A stretch of 64,000 nucleotides of DNA from Glomus cerebriforme (lineage: Eukaryota > Glomeromycota > Glomeromycetes > Glomerales > Glomeraceae): contig QKYT01000227.1 in assembly GCA_003550305.1 (NCBI GenBank), positions 79,878 through 143,877 on the forward strand, written 5' to 3'. Numbering within the stretch: the stretch's first letter is position 1; each line of letters starts with the position of its first letter. The notes under the pieces were generated by a model that was not told the DNA's origin, did not search any database, and saw nothing but the letters and a program-made list of their open reading frames with translations. The translations under genes and the position numbers were made by a program. Shown here one piece after another: positions 11,701-24,325 of the stretch.

Positions 11701-13270
11701 CAAACATGCTAAAATATCATATCTAACTTAATATAATTATGATCAGTATAATTTAGCTACTGGTTTTATGGTTAGATCTTAATATAGTTATCTCCTATAT
11801 AATCACAACTTTTTATAAGTATCTGATTTTGAAAAACAGTTTTAAATCATATTAAATTACCTCTAAATGTACATATTATTTTTATTAATAAATAAACCTC
11901 TACATAGTAATCACTGTAATTTTAATTATAAAATAATTTTAGCCAGAATTACCAAATCATATTATTAAAATTTTCTTTTTAAAAATAAATATTACATGCA
12001 AAAATTGGCAAAATTTTTTTATAATTTACTAATTTTAGCTGAAATTAAGAAATTTTTAATTTTAATATCTTTATATAAGTATATTTCTATATAATCACAA
12101 ATTTTGAGAAAACTGATTAAGTGAATATTGTATTACATATAAAATGATATGTCATATAAGGTCAAGATAAAATGCATTTATTAGTTTAAAATCTATATCC
12201 ACATACTACATTTACTAAAATTTTTGCTTTTTTTTTTTACCTTTATAAACTAGTTCATATTCTGTAAGATATATTTTAACATAGATTAGCAAAAAATTAT
12301 AGTTACTCTTTTTTAGAAAGCTGATTTATAAACAAATTCTCTTATAAAAAACAGTATAATTACTAAATATTTTGAAAAACTATGATTATTCCATAGATTA
12401 AGGTTTGTGACTCATGCTTGATTTTCAAGAATTATACTATAAGCATGTGTATAAAGCTACAATTTTTTTTAATATTTTATAAGTACATTTAATATTTTTT
12501 TTAAGCAAATCATACCGATTACTTATACTAATAGTATTTTAATTTCTAATGAAAGAACTGCTTGACCCTATAATGTAGGCTACTATAGAGTTAATCAAAA
12601 ACTACAGTTATTTTCTGAATTTTTTTAAAAAATTATGATTCTTCTAAAAAATATTTATTATAACTTATGTTTATAGAAGACAATATACTAACTTATCATT
12701 CTGAAGAACTATGGTTATTTCATAACTCTTAAGTTATGGTTCATAATAAATTATTAAGAGTATGTATTATATGCTTAATTGCTCAATCAGAAACTTTATT
12801 AATAATTTTTCAAATAAAGTAATAATAATGATAGAAAAGTAAGCAAAATATATAACATATTTTTAAGAAAAAGAGTATATACTGTAGATCTTAAGTCATA
12901 TATATTATTTTATTATTTTTTTAGGCTTCTTATAAATTTCTATACTCATTATTTTTTTCCTATCACTATTGCTAATTATAAAATTTTCACACTCTTTTTT
13001 ACAAATATAAAGTAAACTATATCTACAAAATTTTTATTAATTCAAAATTACTACTACCCATACAAATTATATAAAAATTTTTGATTTTAGCTAAGTTCTG
13101 CAAAAAAAGTTTTTCAAAATTAATTATTTCAAATCTACAGCATAAATTTAAGAATTAATAACTGAGGCAAAAAAATAATACAAGATAACATTACTAATTT
13201 ATATTTACTATTAAGTCTTATTTTCATAACATTTCAGTTCATCTTATTTTTTTTATTACCTGCAATTATT
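8735..13270. other. AT-rich desert with decayed MITE ends
   Basis: No gene was found in 4.5 kb. TATAGTTATCTCCTATATAA followed by TCACAACTTT at 11782-11812 reads as a C-to-T-decayed version of the MITE end at 60260 (CAGTCATCCCCCTATATAAT). A weaker match, TATTTCTATATAATCACAAA, lies at about 12080. Around 12380 and 12706 an ACTATG(A/G)TTATT(C/T)CATA motif recurs, suggesting an old duplication. The rest shows only short A/T-rich open frames. Confidence 0.5.
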
Positions 13271-13289
13271 GCACTAAAGGGATATCTAA

Positions 13290-13500
13290 AGTAGAGCAGA
13301 ATTATGTAATTATAGTAAATATCTATTACTCTTGTATCACATCTTCATTTTCTATTTTTTCTAAGATTCTAAAAACAGAATTTTTTTGATAAGTAAAATC
13401 CTATTTATTACCTATTATTTATCATATATATAATTTCTTAATGCTATAATTCTAGTCAAAAATTTACAAAAATCACATGATTTTACTTTACTTTAGATGA
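13290..13500 (-). repeat. Decayed copy of the GGCCGG-core element
   Basis: Blocks TATCACATCTTCATTTTCT, TTTTTTCTAAGATTCTA, AAATCCTATTTATTACCTA and TATTTATCAT follow the order of the minus-strand core at 2540-2680 (TGTCACACCTTCTATTTCA, TTTTTTCTATTTATTCTAG, AAATCCTATTCATCACATA, TATTTGTCAC). GGCCGG sites have become TAGTCA-like. Termini cannot be placed. Confidence 0.55.
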
Positions 13501-13849
13501 CTTCTGTACTGAGTATCAAGAATTCAGTATATGAGGATGCTTATTATAAATTTTACTACATTAATATATGTAAAAGTTGATTATTTTTATACTGCATTTA
13601 TTATATATGTATAATAATGATCAAAAAATAAAGATTTTCTCAGCAAATTATATATAACTAATATATCTATTTTATTTTGGAACATTTTTAAAGGTAGAAA
13701 AATTGATTAACATTATGATAATATATTTTCTAACTGAATAATAAAATCAATATATTTTATAATACTTTACAGAATATACTTGTTTATTTGATTGGATAAT
13801 GTAAATTATGATAAGTTTAAATACTTTAATCAATTTTAATAAATACTGA

Positions 13850-14830
13850 ATTGAACTGTTAATAGAATTGTTGAGGTTGATATAATGACTGAAATTCATC
13901 AGAAATTAATTAAAATAGTAAAACTAATAGAAAACAATTATGGTTGAAACCAAATCCCAAAATCAATTTGGATATATAGTAAAATTTCAAATTATTTTGG
14001 TACTTTACTTAATAAATTATATATAAACTAAATGAATTTGTACATCCCAAATTATATTTATAACATCCCAAAATAATTTGGATGGCATCTATAGAACTGA
14101 TTAATAAACAGTTTTAATTAGTAAAATCAATTAAATTTACTAAACTAAATTAATTAGTAAATTTATCAATCAGTTTAGTACTGTAATTTCAGTATTAATA
14201 AAAACTGATTTACCAATTATTTGATAATCTTTTTTTTTAAAGATTATATTTTTTTAAAAAGAACTATTTTTTTTTCTTTTTTCTAATTTTTCTTTCTTTT
14301 TTTTTGTAAAACTTTTTCTTTTTTTTAAAAAAAAATACTTCTGAATTTGGATTTCAATTTGAATCTTTGAATTAATAAATAAAAGAAAAATGTTTATTTT
14401 TTTTATTTTAGAAATATACTAATATTTCTTTCTTTTTTTTCTTTAGGGATGTTTCTGGATTTAAATTTTAATTTAAATCTATAAAAGGATAGTATTTATT
14501 TTTTTTATTTTAAAAATATATTAATATTCCTTTCTCTTTTTTTTTCTTTAAAGATACTTCTAAACTTAGAATTTGGCTTTAAAGATATCTCTGAACTTAG
14601 ATTTTAGCCTAGATCTTTGAATTAGTAAGTAAGTTTATTTTTTTTATTTTAGAAATATACTAATATTCCTTTTTTTTTTCTTAGAACTTCAGATGGAAAT
14701 AAATTGATAAATCAGTAAATTACTAATTTTGATTAAAACTGAACTGAAAGTTTTAGTAAATTACTGATACCAATACTAATTAATTCAGTTTAGTTTCAGT
14801 TTTATTCAAACTAAAACTGAACTGAATATT
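13850..14830. repeat. Degraded repeat unit: AACTGA-rich arms around a T-rich array
   Basis: AACTGA/TCAGTT-rich stretches at about 14090-14230 and 14700-14825 are roughly inverted to each other (ACTGATTTACC against ATTTACTGAT, and TTTAGTTTCAGTTTT against AAACTGAACTGAA). Between them, at 14330-14690, a unit of 100-140 bp repeats about three times: TTTTTTTATTTTAGAAATATA, then CTAATATT(T/C)CTTTCTTTTTTTC, then TTTAGGGATGTTTCTGGAT or its variants. This parallels the architecture at 4400-6440 (inverted arms around a T-rich array), so both may be copies of one element type. Confidence 0.45.
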
Positions 14831-14939
14831 ATATGAAAAAAATTATGGTATTTATGCAAATTCTATAATCCAGGCTGGTATTATAAATTTGGTCTTATTT
14901 ATATCTTGCTGGTAAAAAATTTTTTTATAAGACCATTCT

Positions 14940-17748
14940 ATAAGATTATTTTATAGGACTGCAGTCCTATAGAACTGATTGGTTCTGATCTGCAATTAGA
15001 TCAGATCAAGACCAACTGAATTAAACCATTAACATCTTTAAGTTTAATAATAAAAATACATATATTATTACTCAAATAACTAATAATATTAATAAATTTT
15101 AAATTTGGCAAAATTTGTTATAAATAAAAAAAGCTATATAAATAAACTGCTTAATTATAAAACTATATAAAAATAAATTTCTAATGATAAAATATTATAT
15201 ATGTCTTATAAAGATTTAGTGACTTAAAGACTCTTCACCTTTTAATGTATAATCATCCTCATTATTGTCATTTTCATTATCATTACTGATTTTATCCTGA
15301 TTATCTTCCTATTTAAAAATGATTTCTTTACTTATAAAATCAAAATTTTGCATTTTTTTCAAAAACTATTTGAATAATATCCTTTTTAACCTATGAGAAA
15401 CTTGGTCTACTCATAAATTTACATATAATAATGATGTATATATTATGATTAGATCAATATTTCAGTCAAAAAATTTTGAAATTTTTTCGTGTAGTGATGA
15501 TCACAGTTATTAAATTGTAAAAGGTTCTTCATTACATTTTGACTGTAAAATGTTATTACCATAATTAATTACCTTATTCTTGAAATCTTTAAAAAGAAAT
15601 CACTTTAAAAAAGAATCGCAATTTTGTTTTCCCGCAATAATATTACACAACCAGTCTATCCAATAAAAATACACATGAATTAATTAATCGGATCTTCTTG
15701 AACAATCTTTAAATCGATTTACCAATAAACATTGTACTTAAATTGATCGATTCTTTTTAAAAATAGGAAATCTTGAATAAGTTTTAGAATAATTAAATTA
15801 AATTCAACAATTGGTGCTAGACTTATTTATAATTATTACTAATAATTACTATAAGTTGCACAGTAATTACGATGAAATAGAAATTTTCAATAGATATACT
15901 AATCATTCATGCATTTATGACTGCTGAAAGTCTGAAACTGACAAAGAAGATAACGAATTGAGCTAACGAGATTTTCCAAAATATATCAAAATATTATTAT
16001 TTATTAATGGAAAGAACATAAAGAAGGATATCAAAGGCAATAATAGTATTTTTTGACATTACGAAATTATTCAAAGAGGTAAATCAAATAAATCAAGAAC
16101 ATGATTAATAATACTTTCAATAATTAATTCATGGATACAATATATTTTTTCCATGAAATATGTTACATTAATTATTATTTTCTCGAAAACATATTAAATC
16201 TTGGATAAATCAATAATTAAGATGTGATGTAGTTGTAGTATCAAGATGATGCACGTTTATTTACATTAATTTATAATTTTATTAAATAATTTACGAATAG
16301 AATTATTAATTTAGACTTAACTAATAAAAATTTTCTAATATAATATTCTTTTAAACCAATAAAAAAAATATAATTACAAAAAATAAAATCGAAAAAAAAA
16401 AAAATTTCTAAATCGGAACTTTATTATTTAAAACCAATAAATTACCATAATTAATTGCCTCAACACGTTGTCCATTGTTCGATCATTTTGTCATGTATCG
16501 TTACAGTATTATGCTAAGTGTATGCAATTACAACAAAATATTACACATAATCACAATTTTCCGAAGAATACAAATTGTTTTGAATAATATTTTTTTCTCT
16601 TACTATTTCAAAACGTTTTAATATATTTATATATTTTCTTTATTTGTTTCAAACCAAGAAATTATAAATTTTTTATAACAAAGTAAATAAAATGCGTTGT
16701 ATTTTTTAGTAAAACAATTGCTCTTATCTATTTTAGTAATTTTTGTTCTACGTCACTAGGGTGGTGCTTATAATAGACCAAAAAATATCATGATAGTTAC
16801 ACTATTATTTCAATACGAAACAAAACTAAATCAAAGAACAATAAAGAAAAGCACGAGGTTATGTTACTAATTTTTACTAATTTTAACTTTTAACTTAATT
16901 TAAGAGTAACATAACAACTATAAAGAAAATTGAAAAACAAATTATTTCCCAAATATTCCCAAATTTAATTTACTTTAGTCAGTTTCAAAACTTGTGATTA
17001 ATTCTTTTTTTCAAAGATAATAATTTCATTAATTGAATTAGAGTAATCGAATTAATTAACTTTTGAGTGAAATTAAAGATCTTTTAAGATAATTAATTCA
17101 AGAAAAGTGACGTTTAAGTTAATTTTACTGGTTTCCAAGTCTATTATTAACTTGTTTGGGATAAAAGTAGTATTAATGGTATTGTACATTTGTTAGTTTA
17201 AATTAGAAAAAGAAGGAATAAAGTCGGTAAAAATTCTGAAACAAGTTTGATTAGAACGTTTAAACATGTTGGTAATACGATCATCAGATCACCGTCATAT
17301 TTTACGAAATTTTAGTCTTTGTCAACCGAATAAGGCTCGGCAAATAATATATATATTTTTTTTTTAAAAAAAAATACGTTTAAGGTTATGAAAATATGTA
17401 AAACTGTGGCGAATTTTGTTGGTTAGCGGCGCCCCCAAGATGTTCTTACCAATTATATTATACAAAATGTCGTATAAATTAGGAAACACTAAAAATGGTA
17501 TACAGATCAAAGAATATCACTTTTTCGTTCTTGAAATGTTCCACAATATCCACAAAGAAAACAATAATTCAAGTAAACAACGAAAAATTAATATGCATTT
17601 AATACAAAACTTTTTTTTTATTTGACCAAATGTCTATAAAACTATCTGATTACCCATTTCGATTGAAATAAAATTCTTTAACTAGAATTTTTCCCAAAAT
17701 CTGTGAATAGATGCATTTCATAATATACATATCATCAATATAAACAAT
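14940..17748. other. Intergenic stretch before the gene island
   Basis: 14940-15030 holds a palindromic GGACTGCAGTCC and GATCTGCAATTAGATCAGATC. From about 15600 the base composition becomes less extreme and CG dinucleotides reappear, marking the edge of the gene island. The only plus-strand open frame near the next gene, 17416-17625 (69 codons), has no recognisable features and no intron context; I do not call it a gene. GGTGGTGCTTATAATAGACC at about 16761 resembles the right end of the MITE at 60445. Confidence 0.5.
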
Positions 17749-17835
17749 TCCTCCCCCTTCCCCCCTTTTCCTTTAGTATATAATCCTTTCAATATAGACT
17801 TTACATATAGAATAGAATTTTCATTTGTATAAATA
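17749..17835 (+). promoter_or_regulatory. CT-rich tract and TATA box of the S41 peptidase gene
   Basis: A pyrimidine tract (TTCCTCCCCCTTCCCCCCTT) at about 17750 is followed by TATAAATA at 17828-17835, about 44 bp before the ATG at 17879. CT-rich blocks and TATA boxes this close to the start are common in fungal promoters of regulated or highly expressed genes. Expression level is inference only. Confidence 0.55.
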
Positions 17836-17878
17836 CAGTAGATCTGGCATTTAGCACACAATTATAAAATATTTCAAT

Positions 17879-20231
17879 ATGAAAACTTTCACAATAATAA
17901 AAACATTAATAATCCCTTCCCTCATGTTGCTGGCAACTCACCGAGGAGAATCTTTATATATTCCAAGAGATGCTCCTTCGTCAGCACCCAACTTTAGTGG
18001 TCAAGTAGATGGTTGTGCTAATATACATAATACGTTTAAGAAAGCTGGAACCAAAGAAGGTCTTTCCTTTCCTTTTTCTGATTTAAAAGCTTGCTATGAA
18101 TCTTTTGCTTTTGATAATAAAAGAAGAGCTGATGTAAGTAATTTCTTAATTATATGAAAATTTTCTTTTTTTTTTATAAAAAAAAAAAAATTTACGAGTG
18201 GCGTAAATTCTTTCTTTTTAATAGACCATCGATACGATGAAAAAAACTTTCAATGGATTTTATGTGTTTGCCGATCAAGCAAAAGAACAACCAGCTCAAG
18301 GTTTTGACTTTAAAGCAATTGATATTATAAGTGAAATTGATAATTTGAGTCAAAAATCGTATGCCAATGATTTTGAATTTTCGGTAAGTATATTAAACTT
18401 CTGTTCAGATGATGATGATGATATTAAATTTTTTTTTTTTTTTTACGTGGGTTTATTGTTATTAGAACGATGCTACCAATTTGGTAACTGAATTGAAAGA
18501 TCCACATACGATATTTTTTCCAATATGTTATACACGGTTCACTTTCACTCAAAGAATAGCATTATATGCTACTGCATCACAAGATGGAACACATACGATT
18601 AAAGTTTTCAAAGACACCATTGAATCTCAAAACAATGATTGCGAAGTTGACCGTATCGATGGTGTTGCGGCTATCGACGTCATCACAGAATATGCACGTG
18701 ACAAGGTTTTTGTTTCTAAAGATCTTGGTGTCAGATTCAACATGGCATTAGCGTCTCTCGCATTACAAAATGGAACTTACATACTTCAACCTAGATCTTC
18801 ACAATTTACTCTTCGTTTGGTTTTACCTGAAAAAGAATCTACAACATATGATTTAAAATGTGGTTCAGAGACTAAAACTATTACTCGTAATTGGGAAGCT
18901 GTTATAAACAATTCTGATGATCTTGATAAGTTCACTGATTCTAACTCTTATTGGCAAAATTTTTGTGCGAATCCGCCTGCTGGTGAAAAAGTTCAACCAC
19001 CCCAAGAACCAATAACTCCCGAAATACCACCACCTATACGAAATATTGGGAAGGAACCAAATGTGAACTCTAAGAAAGATAAACGAAAATATCACAGAAG
19101 AACAAAATCCGAAAAATCACATACCAAATGTCGTAATATCGCTTATCCTATTGATCCATTAACGGTTAATCCAGAACTTTTGAAATCATTAAGCCCTCCT
19201 GTTAATATTAATAATCTCGTTTTTGATGCCAAAATCGCCCAGTTTTATTCATTGGGAAATGATGTTGGTGTTGCTGTACTCGCAACATATGATATCGGTA
19301 ACAATATTTCTGTTGACACCCTTACAACTTCATTCGGCAATTTACAAACCGGTTTCAAGAAATTAGCAGATAACGGTGCCAAGAAGGTATATATATATAT
19401 ATATATATATTTTTATCTTTTAACACGAGTCTTTACAATTTTTTTTTTTGTATAATTTTCTAATTTATGTATTATTGTTCTTTTCATTAGCTCGTTTTGG
19501 ATTTGTCAAATAATGAAGGAGGACTTACTATTATTTCTCATTTCGTTAACTCGCTCTTATTCCCTAATGCAAATCCATCTTTACCAACCGACTTTAAACT
19601 TACCGATATTGAAAAAAGTGCCATTTTAAAAGCAAGCAATAGTTCCCAACCAACAAATTCAATTTTTGATTTTGGTGGATATTTAAGCGTAGATGAACAA
19701 TCATTCAATAATACAAATGAATTTCTTGAATCAAAATTCATTGAAAATGACATAAGTTCCATAAACGGATTTTTTGCTGCTACTCAATCTTCATCTTCAC
19801 TTCCATGGAAATCAAGTGATATGATAATGTTAACAAATGGATATTGTGGTTCGGCATGTGCTGCAACTTCTTTACTTTTTTCTGATTCACATGGTGTTCG
19901 ATCTGTTGCAGTTGGAGGATTTCCAAATATCCCATTATCTTTTAGTTCGTTTCCTGGCGGACAAGCTTTTGTTCTTGATGATCCTTTGAAACGAGGTTTC
20001 GATTTAAAAACTGATTTTGGTTCATTAGGATTAACGGATGAAGCCGATTTTCCAAAAGATATTCCAACTAATACTATGTTAACTTTTACCGTCAGAAAAG
20101 CTTTTAGTACTGTTAATGCTGATGAAATTCTTGAATATTCTTTTAAACCATCTACGAACCATATTTTCTTTGACGAGACAAGCATTAGAGATCCAAGCAA
20201 ATTATGGTCTCAAGCTTCAACTCTAATATAA
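17879..20231 (+). CDS. Secreted S41-family (tail-specific/CPAF-like) peptidase
   Basis: Four exons give 691 residues: 17879-18133, 18225-18383, 18466-19386 and 19491-20231, all in phase 0 with GT-AG introns. Residues 1-25 form a signal peptide (hydrophobic TLIIPSLMLLAT, then small residues). The N-terminal third contains ELKDPHTIFFPICYTRF, typical of the propeptide/PDZ-side region of fungal S41 proteins. A basic, proline-rich insert lies at about residues 315-355. The C-terminal S41 fold starts at VLDLSNNEGG (about residue 447); LTNGYCGSACA carries the likely nucleophile Ser566, corresponding to GYC-S-C motifs of fungal S41/CPAF-like enzymes. The C-terminal EYSF..H..F stretch also fits the family. 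The substrate is unknown; an extracellular or secretory-route location is inferred from the signal peptide. Intron 3 begins with a (TA)n microsatellite. The gene stands alone upstream of the carboxypeptidase cluster. Confidence 0.85.
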
Positions 20232-23200
20232 TATAAACAGTTTTAACAATTTCAATTTGTTTTATTGTACATTATAGCATGATATGTATAGAGCACACAC
20301 GCATACACGCATTACAACATTCTTTTTTCATTTGTAATATTTTGCATTTATTCACACACATTTTTTTGCATTTTCATCATAGAATTTAATTTTGCATTTT
20401 TTTATTTAATTTTAATTCTTGTTTTCATAATTTTGGGAAAAATTCTGGTAAACAAACTTTCTTTTATACATAATATTTTTTTCATTTTATATATATTCAT
20501 TCATTATAATATACGGCATTTTTTTCATTTCTGTGTAAAAAAAAAAAAAAAGTAGCAAAAAAAAAGAGTTCTTTCGGTTTTTAGTTTTGTTATCAGTTAT
20601 ATAGACATTCTATTTTAGAAATTTTATATATATATATAGTGAATTAATGAGTTCGTAAGTTTACTATATGCGATGTCGACTGATGAGAAAAATGCTGGTT
20701 AACGACTGAACTGAAAACTGAATAATAATAAAAAAAATTTGCCGAAATAATCCGGCAAAAAAGTTGGATAAACATTCGTTTGTTTAANAAAAAAAATTAA
20801 TAATTAATCATTTACCATAAAACTGTAAATATAGTAGAATAAATAGATTTTTTTTTTTTTTTTCATAATAAAAATTTTAAAATTTACATATATCATTATA
20901 GATTATACTCATTATAGGTATTATATGTGGTGGTATTTATTTAATTTTTATTATTTCAGTCGAGTTTGTGGAATCATGATCACGCGATTATTGGACAAAC
21001 CTATTTGTAATTCCGGCCAGCACTAATCTTATTCTGTCCGGGTAAAATTACGGCCGCTTTTTGAGCAAACTTTAATTTGACAGTTAACTACTGAAAGTAA
21101 ATCTCAGTGATATTTAGAGATAGTTCAAACATGATTTTATGATATAAAACATACAAAACCACAAATGAACAAGAATGAATTCTAAATTACGTCATATTTA
21201 AAAGAACGCGTTCAATATAATATTCAAAATCGCAATTCGACCATTTATAAGAGTAATATTACATTCCACGCCTGCGATATTAAATGAATTAAAAAAAAAA
21301 ATACAAAAAAATATTTATGGAAATCAAAATTTATATTGTAAATTAAACCGTAACTGCTATTTTTCTTTTGATAATTATCGGGAGTTTTATTTTTGATGTT
21401 TGAAATTTGAAAATTATTAGATTACTGGACGAAACCCGGGCGCAAATTGGTAACCACATCAATAGCCTAATATTATATTGAAAATTAACTATTCAGTACA
21501 TGGTAATCGCTTAAATAAATAAATTTCGAGAAAAATACAGTAGTAATAATGTAAATGTTTGTAAAACAAATATATAATCGGTTCGTTATATAGTAAAATA
21601 GCAAGCATCTCATATTTGGTTTGATTTTGTAACGAAGAATTTAAAGAATTTGATTCGTTATAACGCGAGATTTGACATATCTGATCCATTAAATGTCACG
21701 TAAAATGCTAAATTTCGTACAATATTACTTCTTGTAAAATACTATTTTTCAACATACCGTATTATTTATTCTCTGAATAATGGAACTTCAACTTTCATTA
21801 AATCATAATAAATTATTAATATTCACCTTTCATAAGTTAACATTCGCTTTGAATTATAACTTTATTTTCGGAAAACCCAATGTGGGCAACTTTACTTTAC
21901 AATTATTTCAGATATAGGGTCACAATGGCTAATGCTTTTTAAAACTTTAGCTATTACATAGTCAATATCATTTATACTCCCTAAATACAATTTCTTTTAA
22001 AGAATCACTAACTATTAAATGAAACCACATTCTTTAAAGAATTTCTCTGTCTTTGTTAAAATATACATCCATAAGGATATAATTACAATTAAAACCAAAC
22101 TTGAAAGAAAAATCTTTATCTTACTATTGAATAAGCATAATTTGAATAAATTGTAAATAATATTTTAGTCTCTGTTAATAACATCAACGATGTAACCATA
22201 AATCATTAAAAATAAACCCATTAAGGTTACGGCTCCATTTCCAAAAAAATCTACTACTGTCACTAATAAAACTAGCATTGTTATCAATATCATCTCACGC
22301 ATTTTTTCTTTCCTTCGTCAAAACACCCTTCAATTAGGTAACCAATTAATAATGAAAAAACATACTATGCTTGCTATCTCATCACCACAAAGCACGAATA
22401 CAAAAAATTCTAAAAACCTAGTTGGGTTTAGGATGGAATTATCATTTTTATTACGTGGCGACTAAAATTTTTATCCGAGTGGCGTTTCTAGAAATTGTTC
22501 GAAATATTTTCCAGCAAAAAAATTGATGTTTCAAAATTCAGCTTAATTGCTTATCGAAACCTCACAACAGAAGAAACTGAAATTACTTATCCACTACGTG
22601 GTGACTCTTCGATTCTGAAATTTCTATCTGAGTTATCGTTCGACCTTCTGGGCTATCGATCGGCACCGTAATCACTTTTCCTGTTGTAATTTCTACTCAT
22701 TTTAACTTCTGGAAAATTATTGTTCACAATTCTCTAATCGAGAAAAAATAAAATAGCAACAATTCGACTCTTATAATAAGATCCTTAGCCCTTAGGTTCT
22801 TGGATTAAAACAGAAAGTAAACAGGAATTCTTGTTAGCGAATAAGTAGTATACATAGATGTGATTGTTCCATTTATTCTTGAAAATCGAATTTAAAATAT
22901 TTTACATTGCGTTCAATTTTGAAACGCCAAGCATTTTGCCTCGCATATTGTTAACGAATATTGTGTTCGCATATCGATCGGGCAAATCGGGCCTTCGTTA
23001 TACCGAAAATTTGGTTGGTTAAAAACCTTCCACCATTAATCGTAAGGTCCTTATCGATCCCAAATTAGGCAATGGTTCGAAATTGACATAAAATATGCAC
23101 GATTAAATATTGTCACTCAATCGCCCATTTACCCACACGAGAAAAAAAAATTGGTTTAACTACACTTTGTGAGGCAGTTAGTGCCCTAAACGTTTTTATT

Positions 23201-24226
23201 TACAATACATTAAAATTAAATTACAATAGTCAGAACTTAAGCCCGGGGTACACTATATGATGTCCTTTCTATACGAAGACTATTACTTTTCTTGAAAGCA
23301 ACACTCCCTTAGTAGTGTGGGTTCATTTAATAAACTACTATTATTTCCAAAATTCTTTTCATATTTTTCCACAATTCGGTTGGATCATTTAGAATCATTG
23401 AGGTCGTATTTGGTTTTGCTCGAATACCAATTCGTGGCTATTTAGTGATGGAGATACGAGTTAATGATGCACAAATCGGAAAAAACATGAAACGATTCCT
23501 ATCCGAGTCAAATTCTTCATTTTTTTCCTGAGCACATCTAGGTTCATCTATAATTAATTGACAATGGTAAATATTAGTCAAGGTCTTATTCCAGGCTGAT
23601 TATGTTTTCCCTCCGTGATGCATAATCAATAAGTCCGAAACCGGCTGACTGCTGAATGAAATTTTACTTACCTCGTTATTATCACATTTTCAAAGATCAT
23701 CATCAATGATGATGACGTTAATGTGATAAATTGAAAGGTCGTGATGCCCCGCTGCTCAAATGTAACTAACTTTCTTCAGCCTAATATATATAGGTAAACA
23801 AATCCCTAATCAAGAAATTTAAAAGTTTGTCCCTGAAACATAAAAAAAAAAATTAAGGAACAAAGAAACCGCAAACTCATTGAAAGTAGACTCGTAGTAC
23901 AGTATATCAAAAATCATTCTCGATATAACGAATGCAAATTTTTTTCGAAACGGAAAAATTGCTGCTGGTAAAAATTTTTTAGATTCTGATGCTTGTTTGT
24001 TTGTTTCCATCGATACTTCTTTTTGATCACATTTATAGTAATATTTATTATTTAAATAATAACTAACTATATTTAGTTATATATGTTCCAAAACAATGCT
24101 AATAGAACATTCCAGTGATAGAATTAGTATTGTATTATTGTGTGACAATAATTAAACGTGATATCTATCACGCGAATAGAATTGCTTGGCAAACTCTGTA
24201 GATCATGGAAAAGACCGAATCAAAAG
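20232..24226. other. 4-kb intergenic region, no gene recognised
   Basis: Base composition is mild and CG-containing, but no frame with coding character was found. TTTGCCGAAATAATCCGGCAAA at about 20740 can form a short hairpin. 20960-21060 contains TTCCGGCCAG and ACGGCCGC and may be another remnant of the GGCCGG-core family. Sequences such as TCTCGATATAACGAATG (23917) and GTCAAATCTCGCGTTATAAC (minus strand near 21675) resemble Tigger/pogo inverted-repeat ends. 22440-22640 holds two similar segments (TACGTGGCGACT and TACGTGGTGACT), a degenerate duplication. The minus-strand open frames at 21489-21689 and 23819-24010 lack support. Confidence 0.45.
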
Positions 24227-24234
24227 TATATAAA
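24227..24234 (+). promoter_or_regulatory. Likely TATA box of carboxypeptidase gene 1
   Basis: TATATAAA lies 92 bp upstream of the ATG at 24326, in an otherwise mixed-composition stretch. It is the only good TATA match close to the start; a transcription start 30-60 bp downstream would give a short 5' leader. Confidence 0.45.
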
Positions 24235-24325
24235 GAATAAATAAAATTAGTCCTTCATTTTTTTTACTACCTTAAAATACCAATTATATTTGATTTATTT
24301 TATATCAATAAATTAGAAAATTAGG

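Noticed and set aside
17416..17625. 69-codon plus-strand open frame upstream of the S41 peptidase gene
   Set aside because: No signal peptide, domain or splice context; its composition matches surrounding non-coding sequence.
20674..20722. CTGATGAG followed by GAAAAC, as in a hammerhead ribozyme core
   Set aside because: No pairing could be found for stem II between the two motifs or for the closing stems, so this is a chance word match.
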